Below, piece after piece: positions 47,501 through 60,252 of a stretch of 64,000 bases of DNA. The notes beneath the pieces were generated by a model that ran no database searches, was not told the origin of the DNA, and was given only the letters and a program-made list of their open reading frames with translations. Each line of letters begins with the position of its first letter. The first letter of the stretch is position 1. Source of the stretch: Gonium pectorale. Its lineage: Eukaryota; Chlorophyta; Chlorophyceae; Chlamydomonadales; Volvocaceae. The stretch is taken from contig LSYV01000011.1 in the NCBI GenBank assembly GCA_001584585.1, positions 1,251,363 through 1,315,362 on the forward strand. The letters are read 5' to 3'. The position numbers and the translations under genes are program-made.

Positions 47501-50145
47501 CGGCTGTGGGTGGCGTGCGGCCTGGCGTTGTGCGGGGGTCGCGGGATCGAGGCACGTGCAGCCGCACCAAGCGTCTGTGACAAATTGCGTGGCAACTCAG
47601 GCGAAGAGAAGCTCATGCTTTGTGCTCTCGCTCCCTCTTTCACCTGAATCTGACGTTCTTTGTATATAGCAGCGCCCGGTTGGGGGCTCCCCGTGGCGGC
47701 CCTGTGGCGTGAGCCTGGTGTGCCCCGGCGCATCGCTGCCCTCCCTCCCTCGCTCATGACCGTCATTATGTCTCGCGCCTTTTCGCCCGTGAGCAACGTT
47801 GCTACCACTAACGCATCTCTGTCACTCCTCACCGCAGGCGTCGTGAAGGTTGGCGACGAGGTTCAGATTGTTGGCGTGGGTGAGACGAAGAAGACCGTCG
47901 TCACGGGCATCGAGACGTTCAAGAAGACCATGGACCAGGTCAGCCGGAGGAGAACGGTTGCAGGGAAGGTCTTGCGGCCGGCTGGGCGTGCTGAGCGTGG
48001 CTGCGTAGCAGGGGTGTGCGTCGGGAGTAAACGCGCTCTGTTTTTGCGATTCATCCACAGGCCCCCGCTCTCCACCCCCCCCCCCTCCGCGTCCCCTCTC
48101 CATACCGTGAAGCCCGTGCACCCACCTCACATGCATGCGGATGCTGCACCACACAGGGTCAGGCGGGAGACCACGTGGGTCTGATGCTCCGCGGCATCAA
48201 GCGCGAGGAGGTGTCGCGCGACATGGTGCTGGCCAAGCCGGGAAGCATCTCGGGCCACACGGTAAGGGTTGCGGTTCTGTCGCCGCGCGCTCAGGGGCGC
48301 TAGTGCTTTTGTGTGCGCCGGGGAATGAGGCAAACGCACAAACGCCGGGGAATGGGGAAACCGCGCCGGGGAATGGGGATACGCACAAAGTGGCCGCTTG
48401 GACCGTTGCGCCATCTTTCAAGGCGGCGGTGCCTCCGGTTGTGCGAGGAGGTCGTGCCGCAGCCACGAAGGCCAAGTTTGGAGGGGTTCACGATCGCTGG
48501 CTGCCTGGGCAGCAGGCGCATCCCATCAGAGGAGACCAGCTCGCACAGCGGGGAGGACCCGATGCTGCATCGCCCGGCATCCTGCCGACGGCGGCGGCGA
48601 CAGGGCTCGCCCATGTGCCATGTGTCCAGCCCTGTCGCCTGCTTCTGCCGCCTCCTCCCCTCTACGCGCGCCATTCAACCACCACGCCTCCTCGCGGCCT
48701 TGGTTGCTGCCCCTTTCGCCCTCGTCCGAGCAGAAGTTCTGCGCAGAGGTGTGGGTGCTGACCAAGCGGGAGAACGGCCGCGAGAAGCCCTTCTTCAAGG
48801 GATACCAGCCGCAGTTCTACTTCCGCACGGCCGACGTGAAGGGTGGGTGCTGGTTCCACTGTTGGCATGCCGGGGGGCAGCGCCGTGAAAACGTGCCTGC
48901 GTGCTCATTCGGCACTAGTGGGCGGGCAACGGCGCCCGGGCCAGCGCGGCGTGCACGGCCTGCGCTGCGGGTTCCAGCCCGAGGTCCCAGACCCTCTTTC
49001 TTGGTGCACTCATCCTGGTGCACCTACTGCATTCGGGGCTCTGTAACCGTGCTGCTCGTACCCGGCAAAACTATGGGTAGGGGTAGGGTTGGCGAAGTGA
49101 TTCCATGGAGGGCACTCCCACCTCGGTCTAGGCCGGGAGCTTGGGCCTTCACTGCATGTGAGTGACCACCTGCACAACCCACCGGTACTGCTCTGCAAGC
49201 AAGTCCGCAACGCTGCGCACTCCGCCCGCTCCGCCCTCCGCCCATGCCGCGGCGATTGCGGCTGCCACAATTCGGCCACTGCCGCAGATGCGGATGCAGC
49301 GCGTGCGTGACGGTCCCGCTGGTGTGCCCGCCACTGGCCTCTTTGCCCAGCGCGCAGCGTCAGCGTCTCTCACTGCGATGCGATTTCGCACCCCATTCGC
49401 AGGCACCATCTCGCTACGCGAGGGCATCGAGATGGTCATGCCAGGAGACAACGCCTCCTTTGACGTCGAGCTGGCTGTGCCGGTGGCGATTGCTGTGAGT
49501 GTAGCGAAGCGGGGGCGAGGCTGCTGTTATAACGGGCCCCGTTTGGTGTCAAGCAGGCGCACGTTGGGGGTTGGAGAAGTGCACACGGCTTGGGAGTGTC
49601 AAGGTTGGGAACTAGCACGGCCAAGGGACGCGGCTGGCCTAAGATGAGGGGTACAGCGTTTCTGCGCTGGGCTGCTGGCCCTGTTCCGGCAGCACACGTG
49701 GGCCGCCGCTGGGGCCTAACAGCGATTCTTGCGTCCTACGTGGAGGCCATGTAGGCGGCTTGCACGCGAGCAGCGGCCATCGTACACGGGCGTTGATGAT
49801 TTCGTCCTCAGTTCCAGCATGCGGCGGGCTAATTGCCGCGACGCTGCTTGGGCTCGCTCTGTCCCACTTGGGCTCTCACCATCGGCAGGAAGGCGACGCT
49901 GCCCACCGCGGCTGAGCCTTAGGCTCTCCCTTGATTGGGATGGCCGGGTCGGTTTGGACCCGTTTCCCGACGCAACTTGTGCCTCGCCGCGCTGTAACCA
50001 GGCGACCGCTCCAACGGGACCTGTGGGTGTATAGTACACACTCAAGCTCTCTCCTACGTGGCCCTTGCAGGAGGGCATGCGCTTCGCCATCCGCGACTCG
50101 GACCGCACCGTGGCCGTGGGCGTCGTTGCCAAGATCCTTGCGTAG
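44532..50145 (+). CDS. Translation elongation factor EF-Tu, organellar
   Basis: GTPase that delivers aminoacyl-tRNA to bacterial-type ribosomes. Fourteen exons join in phase: 44532-44630, 44818-44874, 45352-45397, 45741-45832, 46011-46091, 46300-46365, 46747-46790, 47064-47160, 47367-47487, 47838-47938, 48157-48261, 48734-48842, 49403-49494 and 50071-50145. They give 394 aa, the bacterial length. Motifs: P-loop GHSQHGKTT (residues 18-26), switch [11 protein letters not shown]3 [10 protein letters not shown] with the catalytic His, G4 NKCD (136-139), [10 protein letters not shown], and the domain 2-3 blocks [37 protein letters not shown] and EMVMPGDN. Intron 2 uses a GC donor (CAAG then GCAAGC at 44875). 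Residues 20-21 are Ser-Gln instead of Val-Asp. An in-frame upstream ATG at 44409 would add 41 residues that could be a targeting leader. VLAE after the P-loop leans toward mitochondrial EF-Tu, since tufA is usually plastid-encoded in these algae. Confidence 0.93.
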
Positions 50146-53100
50146 CTGGCGGATGGGCCGGTAGCTGCGCGGATGGTGCGCGCTGACACGCGGAGGCCTC
50201 GGGGCCTTAGCACGCTTTGCCGCTCAGCCGGCAGCGAACTCAAGCACGCGACGGAGCTAGCTGCCGTCCAGATCGAAGGCGCTGGGCGTGCAAGCCAAGG
50301 GTCATTACTGCTTGCGGTATCAAGGAGCGAGCAAGCTTAGCGCAGTTTAGGCGGATGGGGCGCAGAGTGTGCCACTGCGTCTGGTCATGGCCGAGAATAC
50401 GACTACCGGTATGGTGAAGCATGTATATGTGGTATTGTGCGCTCATGGTGATTGTGACCGGCGCACTAGAGTTTTGTGCATTCGTACTGCTGAAGCCGTC
50501 ACGCGGGGTTCTGCAATCGCCATCCCTCCCGTGCACGTAGCACGCTGCGACCAAGTCGGATGCACGGCCTCGTCCTGCAACGCAGTCGCAGTGTACTGCG
50601 CCGAGACGCGCTGTAGCAAGCGGTGGTGCCGCAGGGTTCAAAGCTGAAGATGTGAGACTTCTCACATCTCATCTGGTGCTCGTGCCCACGGCACCATTCT
50701 TCATGGGAGTCTTGAGCTTGGGACAAGGCTGGTCAGGCAGGTAGCTGTCACTGGCGAGGCTGCATAAGAGGCCGCCCTGCACACATCTGGGCAAGCGAGT
50801 CAGGCCGATGGTGCGCATGTAAGCCCCGCTTCGCTCTCGCCTGGTCCCTCTCCCTGTAGTCTGCGCTGTTCGGGTTCCAAGGCCCGGTGAGCCGCTGATA
50901 GCGCTGGGTTCGCCCTCAGCCTGCACCCCATCCCATGCCGCGCCGAGGCTCACCCACCTGCCGCCCCACTGGCCCGCCCTCGTTAGTCCCTACTGTACGG
51001 GACGGGACTCAGGTTGGCCGCACTTGTACCGTACGCCACTTAGACTGGCCGAGAAGTACGCGCAGCAGTGGGACACACCTGCCACACCGCAGTAGACGTG
51101 GAGAGAAACTGTCTAAGTAAGACGAAAGGCAATCTGTGTTTGCCCCCTGTCACGTGTATCTTCGCCCCGGCAATTGCGCTGCGTTCCTGGTCGACCTGTT
51201 GTTGAGAGGTATTGCGTGCTGGCGGACACTCGGGAGGCGCGCTCCATCGCCGCCATCGCCATCGCCACGGCGCAGCCGCCTCGCTCCCTGGCGCGGGCCT
51301 GGCAAAGTTTCCATACTCCTGCCGGTCCCTCCGCCGAGCATCGCGGCGTCGTCCGGCCTTCGGGTGTGTATGACCGTAGAGGTGGGCTCCCTCCTCCTCT
51401 GCAGATATGTCGTTTTTCGTCCGCCTCCGTCTCGCTCGGGTCTCAGCCCACGCTGCAGCCACCAGCCCACCGCCGGAGCTGTCGGCGCCCTTACCACACG
51501 TTTGCTACACGCTCAGCTCCTAGATGCAGAGGGAGGTGCGAGCGGACTCAGCCGCGTGGCTGGTGGCAGCGGCAGCTGAGGTCAGCGCTCAGCGGCAGCG
51601 GCGGCGGCCTTGCTACACCCCCGACGGCCCAAGCAGGCGCCTAGGCTCCGCCATGGCGGTCGGGCGGCAGCTCTGGAGGCGGATGGATGCGGACCCTCTG
51701 CGCCTCCCATCTCGTGCCATGCTGCTATTCGACGGGCGCCAGCCATGATCGTCGCAACGCGCTGCAGGTTCTGGCGCTCCGAAGCCGGGCGCTCGTCCTG
51801 GGGCTGTTCCCTTACAGGCGCCCAGCCGCTGTGGAGGCTGTGATGCACGTTCGTGGCAACCGGCGCGGCAGAAGGTTCGGGCGCCGCGCATCCGCTGCTG
51901 CTGCCACCACTACTGCCGGCGCCGGGGGTGGGAAGCCACCAGGCACCGGCTCGAGCGATCCAAGCGCCGCCGCCGCCGTTGGCACGTCACGGACGCCGCC
52001 TTTGCGGCGCCGTCAACACTGCTGCAGGCAGCACCGACTGTGCCCTTGTACAGCGTATAGGCGGAGTTTGCAGGCGGCACAGTTGCGGACAGCCGATGTA
52101 GGTACGACAGCGGCGGGGGACGGGGGGCGCTGCTGGCGGTGATGTGCGTGAAACAGTCACTCAGAGCAAGAAGTCCGGTGAATCGACCCCTTGTCACTCC
52201 CTCCCTCGTAACTCCACGGGAGCGGCCTGCCTCCTGTGGCTGGCACAGCCCCAGCACACGCTACACTAATGTGCTTATGCTGATGATAAGATAGCACATT
52301 CTGCAGAAGCGGGCCGGTGCTGCGTGCAAGAAAGGCCGCCTGATATTTCTGCGGACCCCTCCAAACCGCCACCAACTTGCAACGCCGACCCGAAGTCATA
52401 TAGGCCTTGCCCTCGCCAACGCGGTGCCTACATTCCCCAAGGCGCGGGCACTGTGTGCGAGTGTGCGCACAGAGCATCACGCCACTGCAGGCCCGCACCC
52501 TCGTTCGCGCTGCTCGGAACGTGGAGCTCTGGTTCATGAACCGGGGCCTTTTCGGTGTGTGAACCGAAACCAGCTCGGCCCGACGTTGGGGTCGGTTGCA
52601 CAACGGTTGATTGCCCACCGAAATGGAACAAGCTCAGGGGCGTTGGTTGCCACCGGGAGCAGGCATTGTCGAATGCGTAACAAAAGCATAAGCAGCTTGG
52701 GTTCCTGGGAATGAGGGGCTTTAAGGGGAACTGACCACCAACGATTTGCACCGGCGCTGACCGGTCAACTCCCCGTACGACGGGGCCGCTCAACTGCGCT
52801 GAAGTGCCAGAGCACCGCCTTCGAATGGATTTGACATGTTTGATGCCTGCTCTATAAGCTGTAGGAATTTCAAGCCGTTTCGCGCGCATTCAATTTGGGA
52901 ATGCCGTACCGCCAGACACTCTGTTCACAGCCCGATCCGCGCATTCTTGCTCTGAGTGAGTGAAGGGCTACGGTACTTGTGACGGCGGCGACGTCGAAGC
53001 TTGCGGCGCCAGAGTCAAAACCAGCGCCAGGCCGCCGGTGCTGTGCGCCTGCCTCCTGGCACGTGGCACTGGGTATAGCACTGCTGGGTTCGGACAAGGC

Positions 53101-54012
53101 ACCTATAGCGGCGGGACGGGCCAAAGGACTGGAAGGCGTTCTCGGTAGCGAAGCCCGACGGCTACCGCCCCGCCCCATCCCAATGTATGGCAGAGGTGGG
53201 GCGAGGAGGGGGGATAGTAGCTGCCGTGCCCGCCGCGGTGTGTGTTGGCGACGGTGCCGCATCGGGTACCCCTGTGAGGCGCCGCTGCGTGGTTGGGGGG
53301 CCGGCGGTCGCCAGCTCGTGCTTGCCGCGGCCCTGAGCCGGCACGCACACCCTGCATGTTCAATATCCCCCTCGGCTTGGCGTCTGAGGCTGCGCACGCG
53401 AAAAGACAGGGCTCAGGAGCGCCCCTCGTGGGTGTTGGGTGCCGCCGCTAACCAGGCAACCTGGGACACGTGGGCCTCGTTAGACTCGCTACGCTGCATC
53501 ACGCTGCGCGGCCGGTCTGTGTTTGGGTGGGTCCCGAGGGAGGGGTGGATGAGGGGATGGTGCATCCGGCTGGTATCTTGGGGCCTGCACTGACTGCTTG
53601 CATGGCATGTCAGGACTGTGTTCGCGAATCGAGTCTGGAGGAAGTCTACGGGGGGTCAAAGTTGCGCACAGCCCCAGTCCCATTGCACACCATGCGGCGG
53701 CGCTGTGCCCGCCCATCCAATGCACATGTGGCGCCATGGCATAGAAAGATGTAGCCAAGTAAAGTCGAACAGTGGCCACAGCGTCTGCAGGTCAACTGCC
53801 ATGTCGACGCGACAGTGTCTCGTCATCGCGGCCGACGCGACACTGCAACTTACAGCTTGCTTACATAATCATATAGCTTTATGCAGACGCATTAGCACAA
53901 AGATAACTTGTAGTCCGCTAACCGAAACGAGCACACCGTTGCCGTAGCAAGCTCGATAGGCTTAGACAGGATAGCAGGTCACTGCGAAACAGGTTCTCGA
54001 ACACTTCTCAAA
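50146..54012. other. Long intergenic tract, no gene recognised
   Basis: Nearly 3.9 kb with no exon chain I can support. It holds a diverged, inverted end of the 30244-30740 repeat family at 51384-51406, joined to a short inverted match (CCTCTACGGTCATACACACC) to the repeat at 54454-54575. The region 51150-52140 is GC- and repeat-rich with open frames on both strands that have no conserved content. Confidence 0.4.
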
Positions 54013-55887
54013 ATGCGATTTTCTATCCTCGTGTGCATGGTCGGCCGCTTGTTGCAAAGCTTGCCCCCAGACCTCCATCAAGCCGCCATTGGAGAGCTCA
54101 GACTTTGCCTCCGTAGCCAGGACCTGTACGCAGCGAGAGACTTCCGCAAGCACCTCATGGCATTTGCCTGGGTGGGCGGAAACGTCATGGGACGCTCGTG
54201 CTGCGCCGCGCTGCAGGGGGAGCGCTTGGGCGCTCCGGCAATGCGCGACAGCGCGAGGTCCTGCGGGCAGCCATCCGCTACGGCATGCCAAAGGTGATGC
54301 TGGGGATGTGGCGACATGACGACAAGCGGTCCTGCCAAGCTGCACTTGCGCGGCGTGCTGGCACTGTGGAGTGGCCGGGATGTGCCGGGGCGACAAACTG
54401 TGGCTGAACTATTGCAGACCTGTCAACGGGTCACGTCACAGAGCCCTTGCGAAAAAGGAAACGGAAACAGGGAAGGCAGCCTCTACGGTCATACACACCC
54501 GGGGTTACGATGTTTCCAGCAGGGCGCCGAGTACAGAGCATGGCGGGCGAGGTAGACGAGCAGGCGGTCCCTCCCGTTGCGGACTAGTGACAACGTTTCC
54601 TGCAGGCCTTGCACTCGTGACCCCCGATCCCAACAACCCAGTTCACGCCATGCCATGCCTTGCACATCTGCCGTTCGCAAACCGACCGCCGCAACCACCA
54701 TCGCAACCACCACCGCATGTAACCTTTCCACAGAATAGAAACCCATGAACCTCACCTTGACCAGCTTTGGAACGCGATGGACCATTCATTTGAAACACTC
54801 TGGACACACAAACTGCAGTGGCTGAACACGCAAATGCCCCGCTTCCGCCCGCAGTAACGCGCGCCCCCTCCACCCACACCCCCACATCGCCACTCGCGTG
54901 CAGGTGGCCTGGTCCCTCCTGGACCGCACCCAACTGCGCGCCCACATCGCGCAGTGCACCCCCGCCGCCGAGTCGTCGCTGGTGTCCTGGACTGCCCAGT
55001 ACGCCTGGCGCTGGGGCGAGCGATCCCTGGCGGTGCTCCTGGCGTTCGGCGACGCACGCTGCCGCTGGCTGCCGCCCCTGACCGGCCCGCTGGCCGGTTC
55101 GGGTCATCATTCGCTGGCACTGGTGGCGCTTGCCCGGGAGGCGGTGGCGGCGCAACACGCCGGCAGAAGCGACGGGGGCGGCGGCAGGCGCGGGGCGGTG
55201 GAGCCCAGGTCGCAGCCGCTGAGGGAGCTGGCGGAGCGCGCGGTTTTCTCGCCTGGAGCCTACCGCGGTCGCAGCGACTACTTTGCGGGGTTGCGCACTG
55301 CCGAGGCCTTCACGACGGGGCTCCGACCGGACGGAGATGCCGGCGGCCGGCATGGAAGGGCCGGCGCGGCCCGGGAGGAACGCAGCGACGCGTTGCGCGC
55401 CGCGCTGCTGGCTGGAGAGCTCCCCGCTGCGGAGCTGCTGCGCCGCGGGTGCGTTACGGGGGAGGGCGCGGCGGAGAGCATTGCGGTGGTGGAGGAGGTG
55501 CGGCTGCTGGCGCCTGGCTGGGAGCAGCGCTTTGGCGGCGAATGGGCGTCACTCCAGGCGATGGGACGAGCGGAGGTGGCGGCGCGTCAGGGCGCGCGGG
55601 AGCAGGCCCGGCAGCTGGAGGAGAGGGCGCAGAGGCAACAGCGGCAACGACAACGGCAGCAGCACCAGCAAGAGGAGCGGCGTGTCCCGCAGCCGAATAT
55701 TCAGCAGCTGGGAAGGCCGTGGCAGGGCCCAGAGCTGGTCGGTGAGCGGGCAGTGCCATTGGTCAATGCCCTGCGCGAGCTTCGACGTGGGGGCTGGGGC
55801 GAGCCAGGTCCGATGGTAACCGACCTCGCCATTTACGCCGTCATCATCGCGGCCATGTTCTGTCTGAAGATGTGGCGATGCATCTGA
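54013..55887 (+). CDS. Uncharacterised protein with C-terminal membrane anchor, 394 aa
   Basis: Three exons join in phase 0: 54013-54171, 54252-54293 and 54904-55887, with TGA at 55885-55887. The first exon is helical and leucine-rich (LLQSLPPDLHQAAIGELRL) and the second is a 14-codon mini-exon. The third carries an Ala-rich helical domain (AWSLLDRTQLRAHIAQ, WTAQYAWRWGERSLAVLLAF). A Gln/Arg-rich coiled-coil-like stretch follows (EQARQLEERAQRQQRQ), and a final hydrophobic segment, LAIYAVIIAAMFCLKMW, ends five residues from the C-terminus. This predicts a tail-anchored or C-terminally anchored membrane protein. I do not recognise the family. The 328-codon last exon is certain to be open; the two 5' exons are inferred from phase agreement. 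Intron 2 contains a dispersed repeat. Confidence 0.6.
54454..54575 (+). repeat. Dispersed repeat family, copy B, in intron
   Basis: Direct copy of 39082-39241, with GGGAAGGCAGCCTCTACGG, then GATGTTTCCAGCAGGGCGCC and GTACAGAGCATGGCGGGCGA. It lies in the second intron of the 54013-55887 gene. A short segment, CCTCTACGGTCATACACACC, also matches 51362-51381 in inverted orientation. Confidence 0.65.
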
Positions 55888-56894
55888 GGGAGGGCCTGGC
55901 GCGCCCGCAGCCCGTCAGTCCCGTCACCGAGCCTGGCAGAAGCTTGGATCCTCAGGTTTGGAGTCCGCCGGTGGCGGCAGCTTGGTTGTCTGCCCGCCCC
56001 GCGGCGTGATTGGCATTGCCTCCGGTGCTAGCTGGCCGTGTGTATCACGCCCTGATCATGTCGGATGCCGCATCAGATATTGGCGGGGAGGCGCGGTGTG
56101 GGCCCGATATACATGGCAGGCCCCGCCGGTGGGGAGGTGGCAGACCCGACATGGGGGACCGACACGGGTGCCGTGCTGCTGTTGCCCCTGTGTCTTGTAT
56201 TGAGCGACGCGTACGGTGTCCTGCGTGTCGTCAGGTGCTGCCTTGGGAACCAATGGCATCTATCGGCTTCCGCTGTTACTGATACACTGGGGGCAATATG
56301 CTGATGTTTGCTATGATGCCATGTTCTTGTTGCGGCCACGGGGCCAGGAGGGGCGCGGCAGTGCCGGTTTGGGAGCAGGGTCGAGAATGGGCAGGGACGG
56401 GGCCTGCCATGAGGGATGGGTGCATGCGTGCAGAAAGCAGCGGGGTGCCGGTGCTTAGTCAGGTAGACAATATGAGAACTTGCGCTCGGAATTCACGACG
56501 GGTTCCATATGAAGGGAGGGGCAAGTGTGGAGAGGAGGCTGGTACCGGGCCGTGCCATGTTCACTGGAGCGGGCGGAAGCTGGGTGTGTGCTGTCAGTGT
56601 GCGGAAGCCAGGGAGCCAGGAGAAACTTGTATCTGATCAAGGACGCGGGTCCAAGGAAGCGGGTCCTTCTTCGGAGCATATCGTGTTGACGTGCTCCGTG
56701 ACATGTTGCGCACGTACGGCGGAAGTTGACGGGTAGCGCCAGGGCCCTTTACTGCTCTACAACCCAGCGCACAGCAGCCCTACAGGCATCACTTTTCACA
56801 CATGTTTTGTCGATGGATATGTTAGATTGGCCCCGGAACGGGCGCTTTGCGCGACTGCAACTGCCAACATCGTGAAGCGCTTAGGCTTGCGACG
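55888..56894. other. Intergenic, no gene seen
   Basis: 3' flank of the anchored-protein gene and promoter side of the next gene. No supported exons. Confidence 0.45.
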
Positions 56895-59800
56895 ATGTCG
56901 CAAGGTCACCACCGTCGCGAGGGTTCAGCCCATGTGCTTTTGCCTGGGCTGTCCCTGCGAACGGCCATTGCATTAGTGCTGTGTGTCTGGGTCGTCTGCG
57001 GCTTCATCCTTTTTCACGAACACAGCTTCGTAGCCGTCTCAAGATTTGACTATTTAGAACAGTTGGATCGTGTAGCAAGGATCAAGGTCCGGCACTTGGC
57101 AGCAATCGAGACGAACGCAGCACAGTCAGCGACGTTTGTGCTAGTAGAGGACAGCCCCAGGCGCCCCTACGCGCTGGTACTGGTCGCCAACTACTACGGG
57201 TCGAGCGGGCTGTTCCTGCTCAGACCCCACGCCAAACCCCTCCTCCAGCCCCTGGCCGTCCTGCAGGTAGGAGGCATGTAAGAGGCCCTTTCCCCCTCCA
57301 GTCAGAACTCATTAGCACGCGGTATCACATACCGCGCGTTGGCCCGGGCAGGCAGCGAGGCCCCCGGTCCGGGCCCGCGACCCGGCCGCTCCAACTTGCA
57401 GGCGACCCCTCCCCCATGTTCCTTTTTCCCAGCCATTTGTTCCCACATTCCACCCCAAACCGCAGACAGAGTGCGGCCACAGCTGGGCGAGCTGGCAGCT
57501 TGGCGGCAGGCGCTGGGCAGCGGTGGCCAACTATTGTAGCAAGGCAGGGCAGCGGGAGGGATTGGCGGAACGGCGGAGCGGCAGAATGGCCCAATCGGAG
57601 CGGGTTGACATGCACCTCACTGTTGTGCTGGGCTACCCAAACACTATGCGGATGCGATGTAGTCAGGCAGGCAGGCTTAAAGGCAGGGGAATACCCGACG
57701 AGGCTGCACTACGCATTCCTCCCGTCTCGAACTGATACACTCTACCATGCCAGTTTTGATGGATGGCAACCGACCGTCCGATCCGCTTTCCCCGCTCCCC
57801 TCCCCCGTCCCCCTGGTACTTCACCCGCCCTCTCCACAGGACGAGCAGAAGGGCGTGGTGGTGTATGAGCTGGAGCCGCTCACCTCCCCCTCCGCAGCCA
57901 ACCCCGACTGGGGCTTCAAGGCGGCCGCGGCGGTGCGGGCTAAGGCCGCATCCTCCGTGGTGCACCTGGCGCTGCCGCCGGACCCGGGGCCGATCGCTGC
58001 GGCAGCAGCAGCCGGCATCAACGGCACCGCCGGCGGCGGCGTGGCGGCGACGGCCGCCGGCAATGCTACCCTGGCGGTGGTGAAAGCGGCGCCGCTCCAC
58101 GCGCTGGCTGTGGCGGATTACGGGGCGGGCGAGGTGGTGTTGTACGGCATGCATTCCTCAGAGCGGCGCGCAGCCAGCGTGCACGGTGGCAACGCCGGTG
58201 GCAGCGGTCCCGCCGGCTCCGGCTCCGGCAGCGGGGGCCTGGCGGTTTCGGAGCTGCAGCGCCTGGCGCTGCCCGGCGTGGCGTCGCTGGCGCGGTGCCG
58301 CTGGGGCGAGCAGCTGTTCCTGGTGGCGCTGGCGTTCCATCACGACAAGAGCTACGCCACCACGTCGGCGGTATACAGGTAGGTGGGGCCCGGGCGGTGG
58401 GCGGTCGGGCGGAAGGGCGGTCGGGCGGGGGATGAGAATGGCGCGGTAGGCTGCTGTTGGGGGGCAGCGCGCCCATGTGGGGGCCTGGGAGGGCAGGCGA
58501 GGGGAGGCATGTGGCGATGGCGTCGGCAGCCGGCGGCCTATGGCAGCCTAGGGGCAGCAGCGGGCAGCAGGCAGCGTTTGCGGTTGGGCCCAGAGTTCAG
58601 GGCAGGGGAGCCCGAAGAATGCCCTTGGGGACGCTCGCGGGCTCACCGACAGGCTGAGAGTTCGGAGTGGACAGCTGGCGGGAGCGGTGACGAGGGCGAC
58701 ATTCGGCATCGGCGGTGGCGCCTGGCAAGCCTACCACGCGGGCGGGTGGCGTGCGTATCAAAAAGATGGGGTGGAGGAGGCGCGGATTACCACAGCGGTT
58801 TGCGGTGGGTGGGGCGGGGTTCACGTGCGCCAGGAGGGCGGTCGCGCTCCCTGGTGTGGTGGCCACCCGTTGAGGCACCCGCTCGCCCCGCATCTTCCCC
58901 CGGTCGCCTCCGCCACGTCGGCCCATTACGGTACCCCGGCCGCAGGTGGGACTCTGCCGCGCAGCAGTTCACGCTGCTGCAGGAGCTAGCCACCAGCGGG
59001 GCGCACGGCGGCCGCTGCTTCACCCTGCGCGACGGCGCCGCGCCCGCCTCCGGCTCCGCCGGCGGGCCCCCGTCCCCCGCCGCCGGCAGCGGCGACGGCG
59101 CGGAGGGGCAGTCGCTCTTCCTGGCCATTGCCAACAGCCGGGGCGCCCAGGGCGACGGCTTCGCCGCCAACTCCACGGTGTGGAGGTTCGATCCCGACGC
59201 GGGCCGCTTTCTGCTGCACCAGGCGGTGCCCACCGTGGGGGCGCACGACGTGCAGCACGTGCGCCTGCCCGCCCACGGACTGCGCCGCGCCGGCGGCCGG
59301 CGGTCGGGCGGCGGCGGGGCGGGCGGCAGGGGCGGCCTGGTGGACGTGCTCGTGTTCGCCAATCGCGGCGCGGACGAGGTGGGGCGTGGGGCGGGGGCGG
59401 GGGGCGGGGGCGGGGGCGGGGGCGGGGAGGGGGGCGACGAAACGTGTCTAAAGCCCTAAACGCTGGGAGGGCGGGGATGAAGGTCGGGGTTGGGGTACGG
59501 GGTGGCGGGCGGGGCAGGGACACGTATCGCTTCGTCCGAGGCGTCGACCACATGTAACGTTGGAGCGGGGGGCATAGGCATCTCGCCGACGGCGTTGCGT
59601 TGACGCAGCGCAGAGAGCTGGCGCGGCCCGCTGGGAAGCACGCCGGCGGCTGGATGCGGCAGCGGCGCCGGGCGGACAGCCGTGGCGTGATCAGCCAAGA
59701 CAAGAGGGCATGCAGATCACCGTGAAGTCGCCGTGCGACTGCGACGCGCCCAAGGCGCCCCGACCCCGGGACAAGTGGCATATACAGGCGGAGGGGACGG

Positions 59801-60252
59801 GGTCACACCACCGCAAACATGCCATAGTCGGTTCCTTGCGGGCTGGACCCGTTGCCCCCCGCCCACCCACCCACCCACCCGCCTGCAACCGCTCCTTCAA
59901 ACCCTCCCATCCCCACCTCCATCCCCTCCCTCGCCGTCTCCTTCCCTTCGCTCCCTAACCCCCGCTCCCCCAGGAGTGCTCCCCCTCGGAGCGCAGCCCG
60001 CTGCTTGTCTGGCACCCCCGGCGGCAGCGCTGGGAGGAGGCGGCGCACATGGGCCTGTCCTGCGCGACGGGCCTTGCCACCACCCGCCTGGGGACGCAGC
60101 AGCTGCTGCTGGCGACCGGCGACCGGGCAGCAAACGGCTCGTACGCGGGGCCGCTGACACATCTGTGGCGGCTGGAGGCGGAGGGGCTGGCGGCAGGCGT
60201 GGGCGCCGGAGAGGGGGCGGGGTCGGAAGGGGTGCGGCGGGACAAGGTGTGA
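56895..60252 (+). CDS. Type II membrane protein with EAR/EPTP-like repeats
   Basis: Exons 56895-57266, 57840-58378, 58946-59378 and 59974-60252 join in phases 0, 2 and 0 to give 540 aa. The N-terminus has basic cytosolic residues and one membrane segment at about residues 24-42 (AIALVLCVWVVCGFILF), with no cleavage site, so the bulk should face the lumen or outside. The outer part repeats a pattern of about 50 residues: LFLVALAF then SAVYRWDSAAQQFTLLQ and TSGAH; next LFLAIANSRG then NSTVWRFDPDAGRFLLHQ and PTVGAHDVQHV; then VLVFANRG and SPLLVWHPRRQRWEEAA; then LLLATGDR and THLWRLEAEG. This is the EAR/EPTP repeat signature (v-AN, S-x-vYrW, F-x-Q, T-GA-d), known from LGI and TSPEAR proteins, where seven copies form a beta-propeller. 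Gly/Ala-rich loops interrupt it. The function in algae is not known to me. Confidence 0.75.
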
